From Betaproteobacteria bacterium (GTDB lineage: Bacteria; Pseudomonadota; Gammaproteobacteria; Burkholderiales; Burkholderiaceae_F), in contig BOKW01000006.1 of assembly GCA_016861185.1 (NCBI GenBank), forward strand, positions 277,545-341,544: 64,000 bases of DNA. Reading direction: 5' to 3'. A program made the translations under genes and the position numbers. A model generated the notes under the pieces. That model saw only the letters and a list, made by a program, of their open reading frames with translations. It did no database searches and was not told the origin of the DNA. Below, piece after piece: positions 11,629 to 20,175 of the stretch. Position 1 is the stretch's first letter; every line of letters begins with the position of its first letter.

Positions 11629-13362
11629 TCATGGACGGGCCGCGCCGCGGTCCGCATCCCGCGGCGTGCGGCGCGCGACACGGGTCGAGCGCGCCGTCGC
11701 CCAGGCCCAGCCGAGGCCGAGCACTGCAGCCAACGCAAATCCGGCGACGGCGAGCAGCGGCAGGTCGAACACGTGCGCTCCCGCATGCGCGGTCAGGACG
11801 ACCGACGCGCCGATCACGATCGCGCTGACGATCAGCGCAAACGCGATGCGGTTGGCGGCGCGCGTCAGCTCGCCGACGCCGAGCTGTTCGTGGCGCACGC
11901 GCAGCACCGGACCCTCGCCGCCGAACTGATCGAGCAGGCGGCGCGCGGCGATCGGCAGCTCCATCAGCGCCGAGCGCGCCGCGCCCAGCGACCGGTAGGT
12001 GCGCGCCAGCGCCGCGTCCCCCGTCTCGGGCGCGAGCAGCGTGGCGACCAGCCGGCCGGAATACGCGCGGAATGCCTCGATCGCGTCGAACTCCGGATCG
12101 AGCTCGCGCGCCAGCGATTCGACCGTCATGAAAGCGCGCGCGACCAGCGCGCCTTCGCGCACGAGGCGCACATGGTGCTTGCGCCCGAGCCGGACGAACT
12201 CGCCGAGCACGGCGCCGAACGAGTGGCCGGCACCGGCCGCGTAGTACGTGTCGAGCGCCTGGTCGATGTCGCGCACGAATGCGGCGCGATCGACGGGGCC
12301 TTCGACGCCGCCCATCGCGAGATAGGTGTCGGCGAGCCAGTCCGGGTCGCGCGCGATCACCGCCAGGAAGAGGTGGCGCAGGTTGTCCCGGTCGCGCGCG
12401 TCGAGCACGCCGAGCGCGCCGAAGTCGTGGAAGCACAGCCGGCCGTCGTCGAGCACGAACACGTTGCCCGCGTGCGGATCGGCGTGAAACACGCCGTGCT
12501 CGAGCACCTGCGTCAGAAACAGCCGCAGCAGGTCCGCGGCAAGCCGGCGGCGCAGCGCGCGATCGGCCGGATGTTCGGCGTCGATCGCGCATCCTGTCGA
12601 ATGCGCCATCGTCAGCACGCGCCGCGACGACAGCGGCCAGACCACCGGCGGCACCCACACCGCCGCTTCGCCCGCATTGGCGCGCGCGAAGCGCTCGGCG
12701 TTGGCCGCTTCGTGCGCGAAGTCCAGTTCGTGCGTGATCATCGCGGCGAACTCTTCGACCAGCACGGGCAGGTTGTACCCGCGCACCGAATCGACATGGC
12801 GGTCGAGCAGGCGGGCCACGTGCCGCAGCAGGGTCAGATCGGCGGCGATCGTCTCGTCGATGCCGGGCCGCTGAACCTTGACGACGACCCGGCTGCCGTC
12901 GGCGAGCGTGGCGCGATGCACCTGCGCGATCGACGCGGCGGCGAAGGGCTCCTCGTCGAACGAGGCGAACAGGCGCTCGATCGACGCGCCGAGTTCGCGC
13001 TCGACGATGGCGCGCGCCGCTCGGCCTTCGAACGGCACCACCTGGCTGCGCAGTTGCGCGAGCTCGCTGACCAGTGCCTCGGGAAGCACGTCGCGGCGCG
13101 TCGCAAGCATCTGGCCGAACTTCACGAACGTCGGGCCGAGTTCTTCCAGCGCCTCGCGCAATTGCTGCGCGTCGGTGCCGGCGCCGGCCGGCTGCGCGGT
13201 GCCGGGCGCGAACCGCCCCAGTCCAAGCCGCTCGACGTAGTGCCGCCAGCCGTGCGCGGCGGCCACGCGGGCGATCGCGCCGAGTCGCGGCAGGTCGCGC
13301 AGCGGCACGCCGCCCGGCGGGTGGTCTTCCGCCGACTGCGGATCAAGCGTGCGGGTGAGCAT
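11629..13362 (-). CDS. ABC1/UbiB-family atypical kinase
   Basis: The 577-residue protein belongs to the UbiB/ADCK atypical kinase family, which supports ubiquinone and other isoprenoid-lipid pathways at the membrane. Visible features are KFGQ (81-84) of the inhibitory KxGQ motif, the Ala-rich loop AAASIAQVH (141-149) that replaces the normal P-loop, the VVVKVQRPG lysine (about 162), the catalytic HADPHAGNV, and the metal-binding DFG in CFHDFGALG. Two C-terminal hydrophobic helices follow. The 5' end overlaps the upstream CMD-family gene by 20 bp. A ubiB-like gene in a metal operon is unusual; it may protect quinone pools under copper stress, but that is inference. The true ubiB usually sits with ubiE, so this is probably a paralogue. 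Confidence 0.9.
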   Translation of the reverse strand: MLTRTLDPQSAEDHPPGGVPLRDLPRLGAIARVAAAHGWRHYVERLGLGRFAPGTAQPAGAGTDAQQLREALEELGPTFVKFGQMLATRRDVLPEALVSELAQLRSQVVPFEGRAARAIVERELGASIERLFASFDEEPFAAASIAQVHRATLADGSRVVVKVQRPGIDETIAADLTLLRHVARLLDRHVDSVRGYNLPVLVEEFAAMITHELDFAHEAANAERFARANAGEAAVWVPPVVWPLSSRRVLTMAHSTGCAIDAEHPADRALRRRLAADLLRLFLTQVLEHGVFHADPHAGNVFVLDDGRLCFHDFGALGVLDARDRDNLRHLFLAVIARDPDWLADTYLAMGGVEGPVDRAAFVRDIDQALDTYYAAGAGHSFGAVLGEFVRLGRKHHVRLVREGALVARAFMTVESLARELDPEFDAIEAFRAYSGRLVATLLAPETGDAALARTYRSLGAARSALMELPIAARRLLDQFGGEGPVLRVRHEQLGVGELTRAANRIAFALIVSAIVIGASVVLTAHAGAHVFDLPLLAVAGFALAAVLGLGWAWATARSTRVARRTPRDADRGAARP

Positions 13363-13981
13363 CGAACGCCTCGCGCGGATCGGATCGCACCGCTTCGGCT
13401 TGCACGCGGTTCGGCGCAGCGTCGCGCAGATCAGCCCGAGTCGGCAGCCGGCAGAAGCCTTGCGGCGCGACGCCGAGCGCGCTGTTGAACTTGCTCGACA
13501 GATTCTGGAACGCGATGAGGCCGGTCAGTTCGACGATCGCGTCGTCGTCGAAATGGCGCTTGACCCGCGCGATCAGCGCATCGTCGACGCCGCGGCGCGG
13601 ATCCGTGACGGCCTCTGCATATTCGAGCGCCGCGCGCTCGCGCGCGTCGAACAGTTCGCTGTCGCGCCAGCGGTCGAGCGCCTGCACCTTGTCCGGGCTC
13701 GCGCCGCGCTTCATCAGCGTCGCCGAGTTGAGGTCGATGCAGAAAGGGCAGTGATTGATCTGCGAGACGCGAACCGTGAGCAGCGAGCGCAACGCCGCCT
13801 CGATCGGCGAGGATCGCCGGTCAATCATGCCGTACAGCGTTGCGACGCCGAGAAACAGCGGCGGCGAGCGCGCCCACAGCAGCGCCGAATCGAGCGCAGC
13901 GCCGTATTTCCTCCGCTGATTCCAGAAGAACGGGCGCAGGTACCAAGGCGCCTCGGCGGGCGACTTGATCGGAATGCGCAT
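13343..13981 (-). CDS. Carboxymuconolactone decarboxylase / AhpD-like family protein
   Basis: The 212-residue protein contains the AhpD-type CxxC motif in VSQINHCPFCIDLNSATLMKRG, followed by the helical ALEYAEAVTDPRRGVDDAL and a C-terminal LIAFQNLSSKFNSALG. This is the pattern of CMD-family alkylhydroperoxidase-like enzymes, which act as thiol-dependent peroxidase partners. A strong AAGGAGGG precedes the ATG at 13981; the longer open frame upstream belongs to the shadow of the methyltransferase gene. The stop overlaps the ubiB-like start. A role against peroxide generated by copper is plausible but inferred. Confidence 0.87.
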   Translation of the reverse strand: MRIPIKSPAEAPWYLRPFFWNQRRKYGAALDSALLWARSPPLFLGVATLYGMIDRRSSPIEAALRSLLTVRVSQINHCPFCIDLNSATLMKRGASPDKVQALDRWRDSELFDARERAALEYAEAVTDPRRGVDDALIARVKRHFDDDAIVELTGLIAFQNLSSKFNSALGVAPQGFCRLPTRADLRDAAPNRVQAEAVRSDPREAFDAHPHA

Positions 13982-14013
13982 GTCCGGTCCCTCCTTCGTC
14001 GGTGCGGGCTCGC

Positions 14014-14673
14014 TCAGCGCTCCGCGGCCGCGGCGGTTGCGCCGAACCGCGGGAAGAAGCGCGGCGTGCGCGCCGCATAGCGCTCGTAGTCGGCGCCGAA
14101 CTGCGCAAGCGCTTCCCGCTCTTCGCGCAGCGCAAGCCGCACGTACATGAAGACGAGGATCGGATACATCGCCAGCGTCACCAGCGTCGGCCACTGCAGC
14201 AGAAAGCCCGTCATGATCAGCACGAAGCCCGCGTACTGCGGGTGGCGGATGCGCGCATAGGGTCCGGTGGCGGCCAGTCGGTTCTCGCGCTGCGCCGCGT
14301 GCAGCACCTTCCAGGCCGACGCGAGCAGGATGAAACCGCCGAAGATCAGCACGGTGCTTGCGATGTGAAACGGTCCGAAGTGCGGGTTCGCCCGCCAGCC
14401 GAAGACGACTTCGAGCAGATGGCCGGCGTCGTGCGACAGGAAGTCCACACCGGGGAAGCGGCTCGCCAGCCAACCGGACAGCAGGTAGATCGTCAGCGGG
14501 AAGCCGTACATCTCCGTGAACAGCGCGACCAGGAATGCGGTGAACGCGCCGAACGAGCGCCAGTCGCGCCGGCTCTGCGGTCGCGCGAAAGAGAACGCGA
14601 AGATTACGAAGACCGCGATGTTGATGAAGGCGAGCGACCACAGCCCGTAGGCCGGCGTCGGGTCGGCGTTCAT
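14014..14673 (-). CDS. Isoprenylcysteine carboxyl methyltransferase-like membrane methyltransferase
   Basis: The 219-residue protein has five or so membrane segments and the conserved C-terminal motif of the ICMT/PEMT family, GPYARIRHPQYAGFVLI, followed by EEREALAQFGADYERYAA. These enzymes methylate membrane-associated substrates using SAM. The substrate is unknown here. The ATG at 14673 overlaps the stop of the DUF2933-like gene (ATGA). Such genes recur in metal-resistance clusters of Proteobacteria (general knowledge), yet their job there is not established. Confidence 0.87.
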   Translation of the reverse strand: MNADPTPAYGLWSLAFINIAVFVIFAFSFARPQSRRDWRSFGAFTAFLVALFTEMYGFPLTIYLLSGWLASRFPGVDFLSHDAGHLLEVVFGWRANPHFGPFHIASTVLIFGGFILLASAWKVLHAAQRENRLAATGPYARIRHPQYAGFVLIMTGFLLQWPTLVTLAMYPILVFMYVRLALREEREALAQFGADYERYAARTPRFFPRFGATAAAAER

Positions 14674-14933
14674 TGCGAACCTCCGTCGTGGCGATGCGGC
14701 CGGTCCGCCCGGGGCTGATCGGCCTCGTGGCCACCCTGCGTGCCGTGGCCGCCATGTCCGTGCAGCAGATGAAGCAGCGGGCAGGCGAGCAGCAGCACGA
14801 ACGGCAGATAAGCGAAGAAGTGCGCCCGGTGCTCGGTCAGCAGGAAATACGCCGCGATCGCCAGAAAGGCGATCAGCACCCAAGTGCCGCGCGAACGGCC
14901 CTTGCGAGGTGTGGGATGTTCGTGGTCTTGCAT
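14670..14933 (-). CDS. DUF2933-like small membrane protein, His-rich
   Basis: The 87-residue protein has a basic N terminus, two hydrophobic segments (TWVLIAFLAIAAYFLL and HFFAYLPFVLLLACPLLHLL), and a His/Gly-rich tail (HGHGGHGTQGGHEADQPRADRP). LLACPLLHLL with the following histidines matches DUF2933 proteins of copper clusters. The longer frame begins at 15020, but the ATG at 14933 starts the conserved MQDHEH segment. The His-rich end could bind metal ions. Its stop overlaps the next gene's ATG. Confidence 0.8.
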   Translation of the reverse strand: MQDHEHPTPRKGRSRGTWVLIAFLAIAAYFLLTEHRAHFFAYLPFVLLLACPLLHLLHGHGGHGTQGGHEADQPRADRPHRHDGGSQ

Positions 14934-14970
14934 GGCGCCGATCCTCGTTGGGGCATCCCGCAGCCGCGCT

Positions 14971-15474
14971 TCATCGTGCGGGCGCGTAGGTGAAGGTTGC
15001 GACCGTGGGTCTGACCGCATCCGGACGCACGATCTGCAGTTCGATCCGATACGGACCCGGCGGCGCCAGCGCGAAGTAGTTGCCGTAGCTCATCGCGCCG
15101 GCGATGGCCATCGGTTCGAGCCGCCTGCGCACCGGCGCCAGACCCGGCTCGCCGATCGTCGCTGTGATGATGGCGTCGTCGATCCGCGCGCCGGTCGCGG
15201 CGTCGAACACGGCGACCATCACGTGGTGCTGGTGTCGCCCGCGCGCCACGCCGCCATGCATCTTGCGTTCCGGATGCTCGGGCGGATGGCCTTGCGCGAT
15301 CGCCGCCGGAACCACGCCGAGATAGATCGCGTAGCCGTCGACGGCGCGGTAGTCGCCCGCCGCATACGCAACCGCCGCCGGCGAAAACGCAACGACGGCC
15401 GCACAGGCGGCTAGCGCGATTCGCCGCGCCGACCGGAGATCGACGTGCTGTCGACGTCGCGAAAGCTCGGGCAT
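14971..15474 (-). CDS. Exported beta-sandwich-like protein of unknown function
   Basis: The 167-residue protein has a long basic N terminus (RRRQHVDLRSARR), then a hydrophobic signal (IALAACAAVVAFSPAAVAYA). The mature part contains HGGVARGRHQHHVMVAVFDA, ATIGEPGLAPVRRRLEPM and PPGPYRIELQIVRP, and ends in VATFTYAPAR. The alternation of strands and PGPYRIEL resembles FixH/YtkA-like immunoglobulin folds, but I do not recognise the family. The ATG at 15474 has GGAGGG before it. It is the second gene of the long operon that starts at 15907. The His-rich loop suggests metal contact (inference). Confidence 0.75.
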   Translation of the reverse strand: MPELSRRRQHVDLRSARRIALAACAAVVAFSPAAVAYAAGDYRAVDGYAIYLGVVPAAIAQGHPPEHPERKMHGGVARGRHQHHVMVAVFDAATGARIDDAIITATIGEPGLAPVRRRLEPMAIAGAMSYGNYFALAPPGPYRIELQIVRPDAVRPTVATFTYAPAR

Positions 15475-15529
15475 CGAGCCCTCCTGCCTGCAACCGGATC
15501 CGGACTCGCGCACCCACGGCGCGATCGGC

Positions 15530-15907
15530 TCACTTGCCGCCCTTCATCTTCATCTGGCCTTCGCGCATCGGCATCATCATCATGCGCTCGGCGTCCATCA
15601 TCTGACTCGTCATCTGATCCATCAGTTTCAGATGTTCGTCGATCCATTCGCGCAGCTGCTGCGGTGTGGCGTTCGGACCGGGCCGGGCCGACGTCATCTG
15701 CTTCATCATCTGACCCATCAGATCCATGTGTTCCTGCAGCAGCTTGTCGCGCTGCGCGCCCTGCGCGCTGCCCGCGGCGTCCAGCTTGCGGCGTGCCTCC
15801 ATCGAACGCTGCATCAACTGCTTCTGCGACTCGTCGGGCGCGGCCGACGCGAGCATCGGACCCGCCAGCATCACGACCGCCATGGCCGAGAGGAATTTGC
15901 GTTTCAT
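15530..15907 (-). CDS. Met-rich periplasmic protein, probable copper binder
   Basis: The 125-residue protein has a signal peptide (MKRKFLSAMAVVMLAGPMLASA) and a helical, strikingly Met-rich mature part: MDLMGQMMKQMTS, LKLMDQMTSQMMDAERMMMM, and a C terminus PMREGQMKMKGG. Met-rich periplasmic proteins bind Cu(I)/Ag(I) through thioethers. The ATG at 15907 has GGAGAA before it; the longer frame upstream is promoter DNA. It is the first gene after operator copy B (125 bp upstream) and heads a minus-strand unit of about 9.4 kb that includes the copper ATPase. Confidence 0.85.
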   Translation of the reverse strand: MKRKFLSAMAVVMLAGPMLASAAPDESQKQLMQRSMEARRKLDAAGSAQGAQRDKLLQEHMDLMGQMMKQMTSARPGPNATPQQLREWIDEHLKLMDQMTSQMMDAERMMMMPMREGQMKMKGGK

Positions 15908-16032
15908 CGTCGTTCTCCGGTGAGTGAGGGGGCCGGCCGTCGTTCGGCCGACCGAGCCGCGTCGGAACCGTTCAGTGACTGCACGCGCGACGGGTTCCGA
16001 CGCAAGTGTCGGCCGCAACGCCCGCCGTCAGG

Positions 16033-16059
16033 CTGACGGGACGATTACAGCTCTGTCAT
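16033..16059 (-). promoter_or_regulatory. Predicted CopR/CusR-type operator, copy B
   Basis: On the minus strand it reads ATGAC-N6-GTAAT-N6-GTCAG, with the same 11-bp phasing as the other copies. The core ATTACAG-CT-CTGTCAT is a near-perfect inverted repeat, as in CusR/CopR boxes. It is 125 bp upstream of the Met-rich gene that heads the copper ATPase operon. Confidence 0.78.
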
Positions 16060-16154
16060 CTTTGCGCGGGCGCAAGCGCGATTCCGCTTGCGCATCGGCA
16101 TGCGCAAGGGCCCGATCGCCCACGGGGCCGGATCACGCCGCGGGCGGTTGGCTG

Positions 16155-16181
16155 CTGACGCAAAGGTAAAGGCGCCGTCAG
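16155..16181 (+). promoter_or_regulatory. Predicted CopR/CusR-type operator, copy C (opposite orientation)
   Basis: On the plus strand it reads CTGAC-N6-GTAAA-N6-GTCAG. The outer half-sites are exact and the central one has a single change. It points toward the CzcE-like gene, whose ATG is 86 bp downstream. Copies B and C thus form a divergent regulatory region between two metal genes. Confidence 0.65.
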
Positions 16182-16267
16182 CGCGATGTCACCGGGCGGA
16201 CGCTAGCGTGCGATGCATGGCGGCGCTTACGACCAACCCGCACGCCGCCCTGACTCGGGAGATGACA

Positions 16268-16678
16268 ATGACGATCGCACGTACGACACTGGGCATTGCA
16301 GCGCTCGGATTCGCGGGGGTGGTGGCCGCGCAGCCCGCGCAACGCATCGCGCCGAACGAGGCGCCGAATCTCGCCGCACCGGCGGCGTTGCTGGCATCGA
16401 CGAAACAGCCGCCCGCCGACGCGAAGATCTACGGTCTGCCCGCGACGCCGCGGACGGCCGACCGAACCATCGACATCACGCCGTTGACGCGCTGGATCAA
16501 CGTGAAGCAGGACGAAACGGTCGCGCTGCGCAGCGGCGACAAGACATACGCCTGGACCTTCGCCACGTGGTCGATCGGCAGTTTCCCGCTCAGCCGGATC
16601 GTGCCGCCGGAGTTTTCCGTTCCGGCCGAGGTGCGGGTCTACGTCGCGCCGGATCCGATGCGCGACGGCGGCCGCTGA
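16268..16678 (+). CDS. CzcE-family periplasmic metal-binding protein
   Basis: The 136-residue protein has a signal peptide (MTIARTTLGIAALGFAGVVAAQ). Its mature domain matches the CzcE-like pattern: WINVKQDETVALRSGDKTYAW, then SFPLSRIVPPEF and VRVYVAPDPM at the C terminus. CzcE-type proteins bind Cu/Cd/Zn in the periplasm. The ATG at 16268 is preferred because GGGAG lies 6 nt before it; another ATG two codons earlier touches the SD. It is the only plus-strand gene of the metal island, divergent from the Met-rich gene and convergent with the SHOCT gene. Confidence 0.85.
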   Translation: MTIARTTLGIAALGFAGVVAAQPAQRIAPNEAPNLAAPAALLASTKQPPADAKIYGLPATPRTADRTIDITPLTRWINVKQDETVALRSGDKTYAWTFATWSIGSFPLSRIVPPEFSVPAEVRVYVAPDPMRDGGR

Positions 16679-16693
16679 GCGCGCATTCCGCGC

Positions 16694-16918
16694 CTACCCG
16701 GCGAGGTCGCGCTTTTTCTGCTCGTACTCGTCACGGCCGATCTCGCCGCGCGCGTAGCGCTTGTCGAGGATGTCGCGCGCGGTTTCGCGCGGTGCCGATG
16801 CGCCGTCGCCCGCGCGCCGGAACAGCCAGACGCCGAGCACGACCACGAGCGCGACCAGCAGGATCCACCACAGGCCCATGCTGAACCAGCCGCCGCCCAT
16901 GCCGTAGCCGTTCATCAT
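16694..16918 (-). CDS. SHOCT-domain small membrane protein
   Basis: The 74-residue protein has an N-terminal Gly/Met-rich stretch (NGYGMGGGWFSMG), one membrane helix (LWWILLVALVVVLGVWLF), and a C-terminal SHOCT motif (ARDILDKRYARGEIGRDEYEQKKRDL). SHOCT domains are short oligomerisation modules common in membrane stress proteins. GGGGAG precedes the first of two adjacent ATG codons. It is the last gene of the three-gene unit that follows operator copy D. Confidence 0.85.
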   Translation of the reverse strand: MMNGYGMGGGWFSMGLWWILLVALVVVLGVWLFRRAGDGASAPRETARDILDKRYARGEIGRDEYEQKKRDLAG

Positions 16919-16940
16919 CGGCGTCTCCCCCGCGCGGCCG

Positions 16941-17519
16941 TCATTGCGCGTAACGCCGGAGCTGCTCGCGCTGTTGCGGCGTGAGCACCCCTTCGGCCTT
17001 GTCGGCCGCGTCGAGCATGTTCTCGAGCATCTGCTGGCGCAGCTCGGACATCCGCTTGTTGCCGGCGAGGATCGCCGCGCGGTCGCGCTTGTCGGTCCAC
17101 ATCGCGTCGCGCATCCGGGACATCTCGTCGTGCATCTTGCCCATCAGGTCCCAGTTCTTGCGGCGCAGTTCGTCGTCGATCTTCTGCACCTGACGGCGCT
17201 GGCTGTCATTCAGATCCAGGCGGCCGATCGCACCGAGCCCGAAGCCCATCATGCCCATGCCGTCCATCATCATGCCGGGGCCCATGCCGCGCCCGCCCAT
17301 CATGCCCATGCCGCGGCCGCCCATCATTCCCCAGCCCCAGCGGTCGTCGTCCTCGTCGCGCCAGCCGCGGCCGTAGCCTGGCCCGCCGCCCATCATCCCG
17401 GGCCCCATCATTCCGGGACCCATCGTGCGCGGCGGCTCCTGGCTCTGCTGCGCGTACGCGGCGATCGTGCCGATACTCAACACGGTTGCCGCGGCAACCG
17501 CGGCCTGTTTCCAGTTCAT
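16941..17519 (-). CDS. Spy/CpxP-like periplasmic protein with a Met/Gly-rich insert
   Basis: The 192-residue protein has a signal peptide (MNWKQAAVAAATVLSIGTIAAYA). A long Gly/Met-rich region follows, with repeated GPGMMGPGMMGGG and GMMGGRGMGMM units. The C-terminal helical domain bears LxxxQ-type motifs (LNDSQRRQVQK; LTPQQREQL) of Spy/CpxP chaperones. The Met-rich part could hold Cu(I) or Ag(I). AGGAGG lies before the ATG at 17519. It is co-directional with the 64-residue membrane protein upstream and the SHOCT gene downstream, within one predicted CopR-controlled unit. Confidence 0.87.
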   Translation of the reverse strand: MNWKQAAVAAATVLSIGTIAAYAQQSQEPPRTMGPGMMGPGMMGGGPGYGRGWRDEDDDRWGWGMMGGRGMGMMGGRGMGPGMMMDGMGMMGFGLGAIGRLDLNDSQRRQVQKIDDELRRKNWDLMGKMHDEMSRMRDAMWTDKRDRAAILAGNKRMSELRQQMLENMLDAADKAEGVLTPQQREQLRRYAQ

Positions 17520-17544
17520 GCGCGTCCTCCTGTGGAAAGTTGGA

Positions 17545-17739
17545 TCAATCGGGCGGCGCCCACGCCGATACGAGCGCCAGCTCGCGCAGCATCGCGAGCG
17601 CGACCGCAAGGACACCCATGACCGCCGCCGTGCCGGCTGCGCAAAGCCAAAGCAGCGGGCACGAATTCGCCGCCTGCCATGCCGGGTAGGCGAGCAGCAG
17701 CCAGACCCAGTGCGGCGTCAGCCAGCTTTCGATCGACAT
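17545..17739 (-). CDS. Small membrane protein of unknown function
   Basis: The 64-residue protein has two hydrophobic segments around HWVWLLLAYPAWQA and LLWLCAAGTAAVMGVLAVAL, with an NSCPLLWLC stretch between them that holds two cysteines. I do not recognise the family. GGAGG precedes the ATG at 17739. It is the first gene after operator copy D, 134 bp downstream, and is followed by the Spy-like and SHOCT genes. It may help membrane metal handling (inference). Confidence 0.75.
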   Translation of the reverse strand: MSIESWLTPHWVWLLLAYPAWQAANSCPLLWLCAAGTAAVMGVLAVALAMLRELALVSAWAPPD

Positions 17740-17873
17740 CGGGTGCCTCCGGTGGGTTCGTCCATCGCAGTCGCGCGTCCCGCCTTCCCGCGAGCAGCGC
17801 CGATCGAGCCCGTGATCAGCGCTGCCTGCCGAGCCTGCCGCGTTCAGTCTCGGCCGCGGTCTCTGACGCGCGG

Positions 17874-17900
17874 ATGACGCGCCGATTACAGCCGCGTCAG
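17874..17900 (-). promoter_or_regulatory. Predicted CopR/CusR-type operator, copy D
   Basis: On the minus strand it reads CTGAC-N6-GTAAT-N6-GTCAT with 11-bp phasing. It overlaps the stop codon of the sensor kinase gene and is 134 bp upstream of the 64-residue membrane protein gene, so that small-gene unit may have its own promoter besides read-through from copRS. Confidence 0.72.
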
Positions 17901-19333
17901 CTTTGCGCCGGGGCAGGCTGCGCGGGCATTTCCGAACCCGTGGCGGCAAACGCCAGCGTAAACCGCACCTGCGTACCGTCCGCGTCGGCCGTCACGTTGC
18001 CGCCGTGCAGCCGCATGATCGATTCGACGATCGAAAGCCCCAGCCCGGCGCCGTCCGTGCCGGCCGCGCCGCGGCCGCCGCGCGCAAAGCGTGCGAAAAG
18101 ACGTTGCAGTTCGTCCTGCGACAGCGACCCGGCGGGATTCTCGACGATGATCTGTGCGCGCTGTGCGTCGGTGCGCGCGCGTACGCGGATCAGCGCCCCG
18201 GCGGGCGCGTAACGCACCGCGTTGGACAGCAGGTTCGTGATCGCGCGGCGCGCCATCGAGCGGTCGCAGGCCGCACGCGCGCGACCCTCGACCTCGATGC
18301 GCTGCCCTTTTTCGTCGGCGGCCGCCTCGAAGAATTCGGCCACGCTGGCCGCCTCCTGCGCGAGATCGACGGGCTCGAACTTCGTCTCGATCATGCCCTT
18401 GTCGGCGCGCGCGAGGAACAGCATGTCGGAGACCATGCGCTGCAGCCGTTCGAGCTCGACGAGGTTCGAGTGCAGCGCTTCGCGGTACTCGTCGGCGCTG
18501 CGCGGCCGCGACAGCGTGACCTGCGTCATCAGCATCAGGTTGTTCAGGGGCGTGCGCAGCTCGTGCGCGAGGTCGGCCGAAAAGTCGTCGAGCGAGCGGA
18601 ACGACTCGCGCAGCCGCTCGAGCATCCGGTTGATCGCAACGATCAGCCCGCGCACCTCGGCCGGCGCGTCGTCGGCGCGCAGCGGCTGGCCGAGCCGGTC
18701 CGCGGTCACGCGTTCGGCCGCGCGCGCGATCACGGCCATCGGTGCCAATCCGCGGCGCGCCGCCCACCAGCCGAGTGCGGCGCTCGCCACCACGCCGAGC
18801 ACCCCGGCCACCGCCATCGCGCCGCCGAGCAGGCCGAGCATCTGCTGCACCGGAGTGACGTGTTGCGCGACGTAAGCGACGTAGTGACGCCCGCCGGGTT
18901 CGACGTAATCGAGCCGGCGCAGCCACCAGGCGTCGTGGCCGATCGTGTAGCGGCCGATCTGCGGCGCATGCGGGATGGCCTCGCCGCCGGCCGCGTCGAT
19001 CAGCGCGGCGATGCCGGGCTCGGGCTCGACGAGCCAGCGCGCACCGCTGCGCAGGCCGAGCTGCAGGTGCGAATGGCCGATGCGCAGCTCGGCGAATCGC
19101 GCGCGGTCGGATTCGATGCGTTCGGCGGTCCCCAGCTCGTGCAGCAGGTGCTGCACCAGCTCGGTCTTGCCGTCGATTTCCTCGCGGTCGCGCGCTTCGA
19201 GTTGCACGCGCAGCAGCGCCGCCAGTCCGACGCCGAGCGCCACGAGCAGCACCGCGGTCGCCGCGGCGAACAGCAGCACGAGCCGCGCCGCGAGCGACCA
19301 GCGCGCGCCCGGCGCGGCCACGCGCGCGGTCAA
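17897..19333 (-). CDS. copS: Heavy-metal sensor histidine kinase (CusS/CopS-like)
   Basis: The 478-residue inner-membrane kinase has two membrane helices (about 15-42 and 164-190) flanking a periplasmic sensor of about 120 residues, then a HAMP region, the H-box [11 protein letters not shown] with the phospho-acceptor at about 257, the N-box [11 protein letters not shown] and the G-box [12 protein letters not shown]. This is the CusS/IrlS layout for copper or silver sensing. The start is a TTG at 19333 that overlaps the regulator's TGA, with GGAGG 6 nt before it; a GTG four codons later is the alternative. It phosphorylates the regulator encoded directly upstream (family knowledge). Confidence 0.9.
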   Translation of the reverse strand: MTARVAAPGARWSLAARLVLLFAAATAVLLVALGVGLAALLRVQLEARDREEIDGKTELVQHLLHELGTAERIESDRARFAELRIGHSHLQLGLRSGARWLVEPEPGIAALIDAAGGEAIPHAPQIGRYTIGHDAWWLRRLDYVEPGGRHYVAYVAQHVTPVQQMLGLLGGAMAVAGVLGVVASAALGWWAARRGLAPMAVIARAAERVTADRLGQPLRADDAPAEVRGLIVAINRMLERLRESFRSLDDFSADLAHELRTPLNNLMLMTQVTLSRPRSADEYREALHSNLVELERLQRMVSDMLFLARADKGMIETKFEPVDLAQEAASVAEFFEAAADEKGQRIEVEGRARAACDRSMARRAITNLLSNAVRYAPAGALIRVRARTDAQRAQIIVENPAGSLSQDELQRLFARFARGGRGAAGTDGAGLGLSIVESIMRLHGGNVTADADGTQVRFTLAFAATGSEMPAQPAPAQS

Positions 19334-20001
19334 CCGCGATCCTCCAGCACGTAGCCGAAACCGCGCACGGTGTGAATCAGCTTCTTGTCGAACGGATCGT
19401 CGATCTTGGCGCGCAGCCGGCGCACGGCGACTTCGACGACGTTGGTGTCGCTGTCGAAGTTCATGTCCCACACCTGCTCGGCGATCATCGTGCGCGACAG
19501 CACCTCGCCGGTTCGCCTCAGCAGCAGTAGCAGCAGCGCGTATTCCTTCGCGGTCAGATCGATCCGCTGGCCGGCGCGTTCGACGCGCCGGCGCAGAAGC
19601 TGCACTTCGAGGTCGGCCACCCGCAGCACGTCGGGCTCCTGCTGCTTGCCGCGCCGGGCGAGCGCGCGCACGCGTGCGAGCAGCTCGGAGAACGCGAAGG
19701 GCTTGACCAGGTAGTCGTCGGCGCCGAGTTCGAGGCCGCGCACGCGGTCTTCGACGCGGTCGCGCGCGGTCAGGAACAGCACCGGCGTGCGGTTGTCGTG
19801 GCGGATGCGCTTGATCGCTTCCCAGCCGTCCATCCTCGGCAGCCCGACGTCGAGCACGATCACGTCGTACTCGGCGTTGCCGGCCAGGTGCACGGCGTCC
19901 ACGCCGGTCTGCACCCAGTCGACGATCCAGCCGTTCTCGCCGAGACCCTTGACCAGGTATTCGCCGGCCTGGCGTTCGTCTTCGGCCAGCAGCAGTTTCA
20001 T
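19330..20001 (-). CDS. copR: OmpR-family response regulator (CusR/CopR-like)
   Basis: The 223-residue regulator has a receiver domain with the acidic pair E7/D8, phospho-acceptor D51 ([14 protein letters not shown]), T78 and K100 (LVKPF). A winged-helix DNA-binding domain follows, ending in [15 protein letters not shown] and [11 protein letters not shown]. This is the CusR/CopR/IrlR group that activates copper and silver genes. The ATG at 20001 gives the family's usual MKLLLAEDE start; an in-frame GTG seven codons earlier is unlikely. Operator copy E lies 67 bp upstream, which suggests autoregulation of copRS. Confidence 0.93.
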   Translation of the reverse strand: MKLLLAEDERQAGEYLVKGLGENGWIVDWVQTGVDAVHLAGNAEYDVIVLDVGLPRMDGWEAIKRIRHDNRTPVLFLTARDRVEDRVRGLELGADDYLVKPFAFSELLARVRALARRGKQQEPDVLRVADLEVQLLRRRVERAGQRIDLTAKEYALLLLLLRRTGEVLSRTMIAEQVWDMNFDSDTNVVEVAVRRLRAKIDDPFDKKLIHTVRGFGYVLEDRG

Positions 20002-20068
20002 CGCAAAACCCCCGCTCGACACGTGTCCATCCTGCGCTCGATGGTAGGTCGGCCGCTCGGCCGCGAAG

Positions 20069-20095
20069 CTGACGGGAAGATTACGCCTTTGTCAG
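20069..20095 (-). promoter_or_regulatory. Predicted CopR/CusR-type operator, copy E
   Basis: On the minus strand it reads CTGAC-N6-GTAAT-N6-GTCAG, all three half-sites intact and 11 bp apart. It is 67 bp upstream of the response regulator's ATG, the position expected for autoregulation. Confidence 0.78.
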
Positions 20096-20175
20096 CTAGC
20101 GGTGCGCGCTGGCGGCTGACGAACGCGCGCCGGGCGCAGCGACGCTGCGCCCGGCGCGAGATACCGCAGCTTCGA

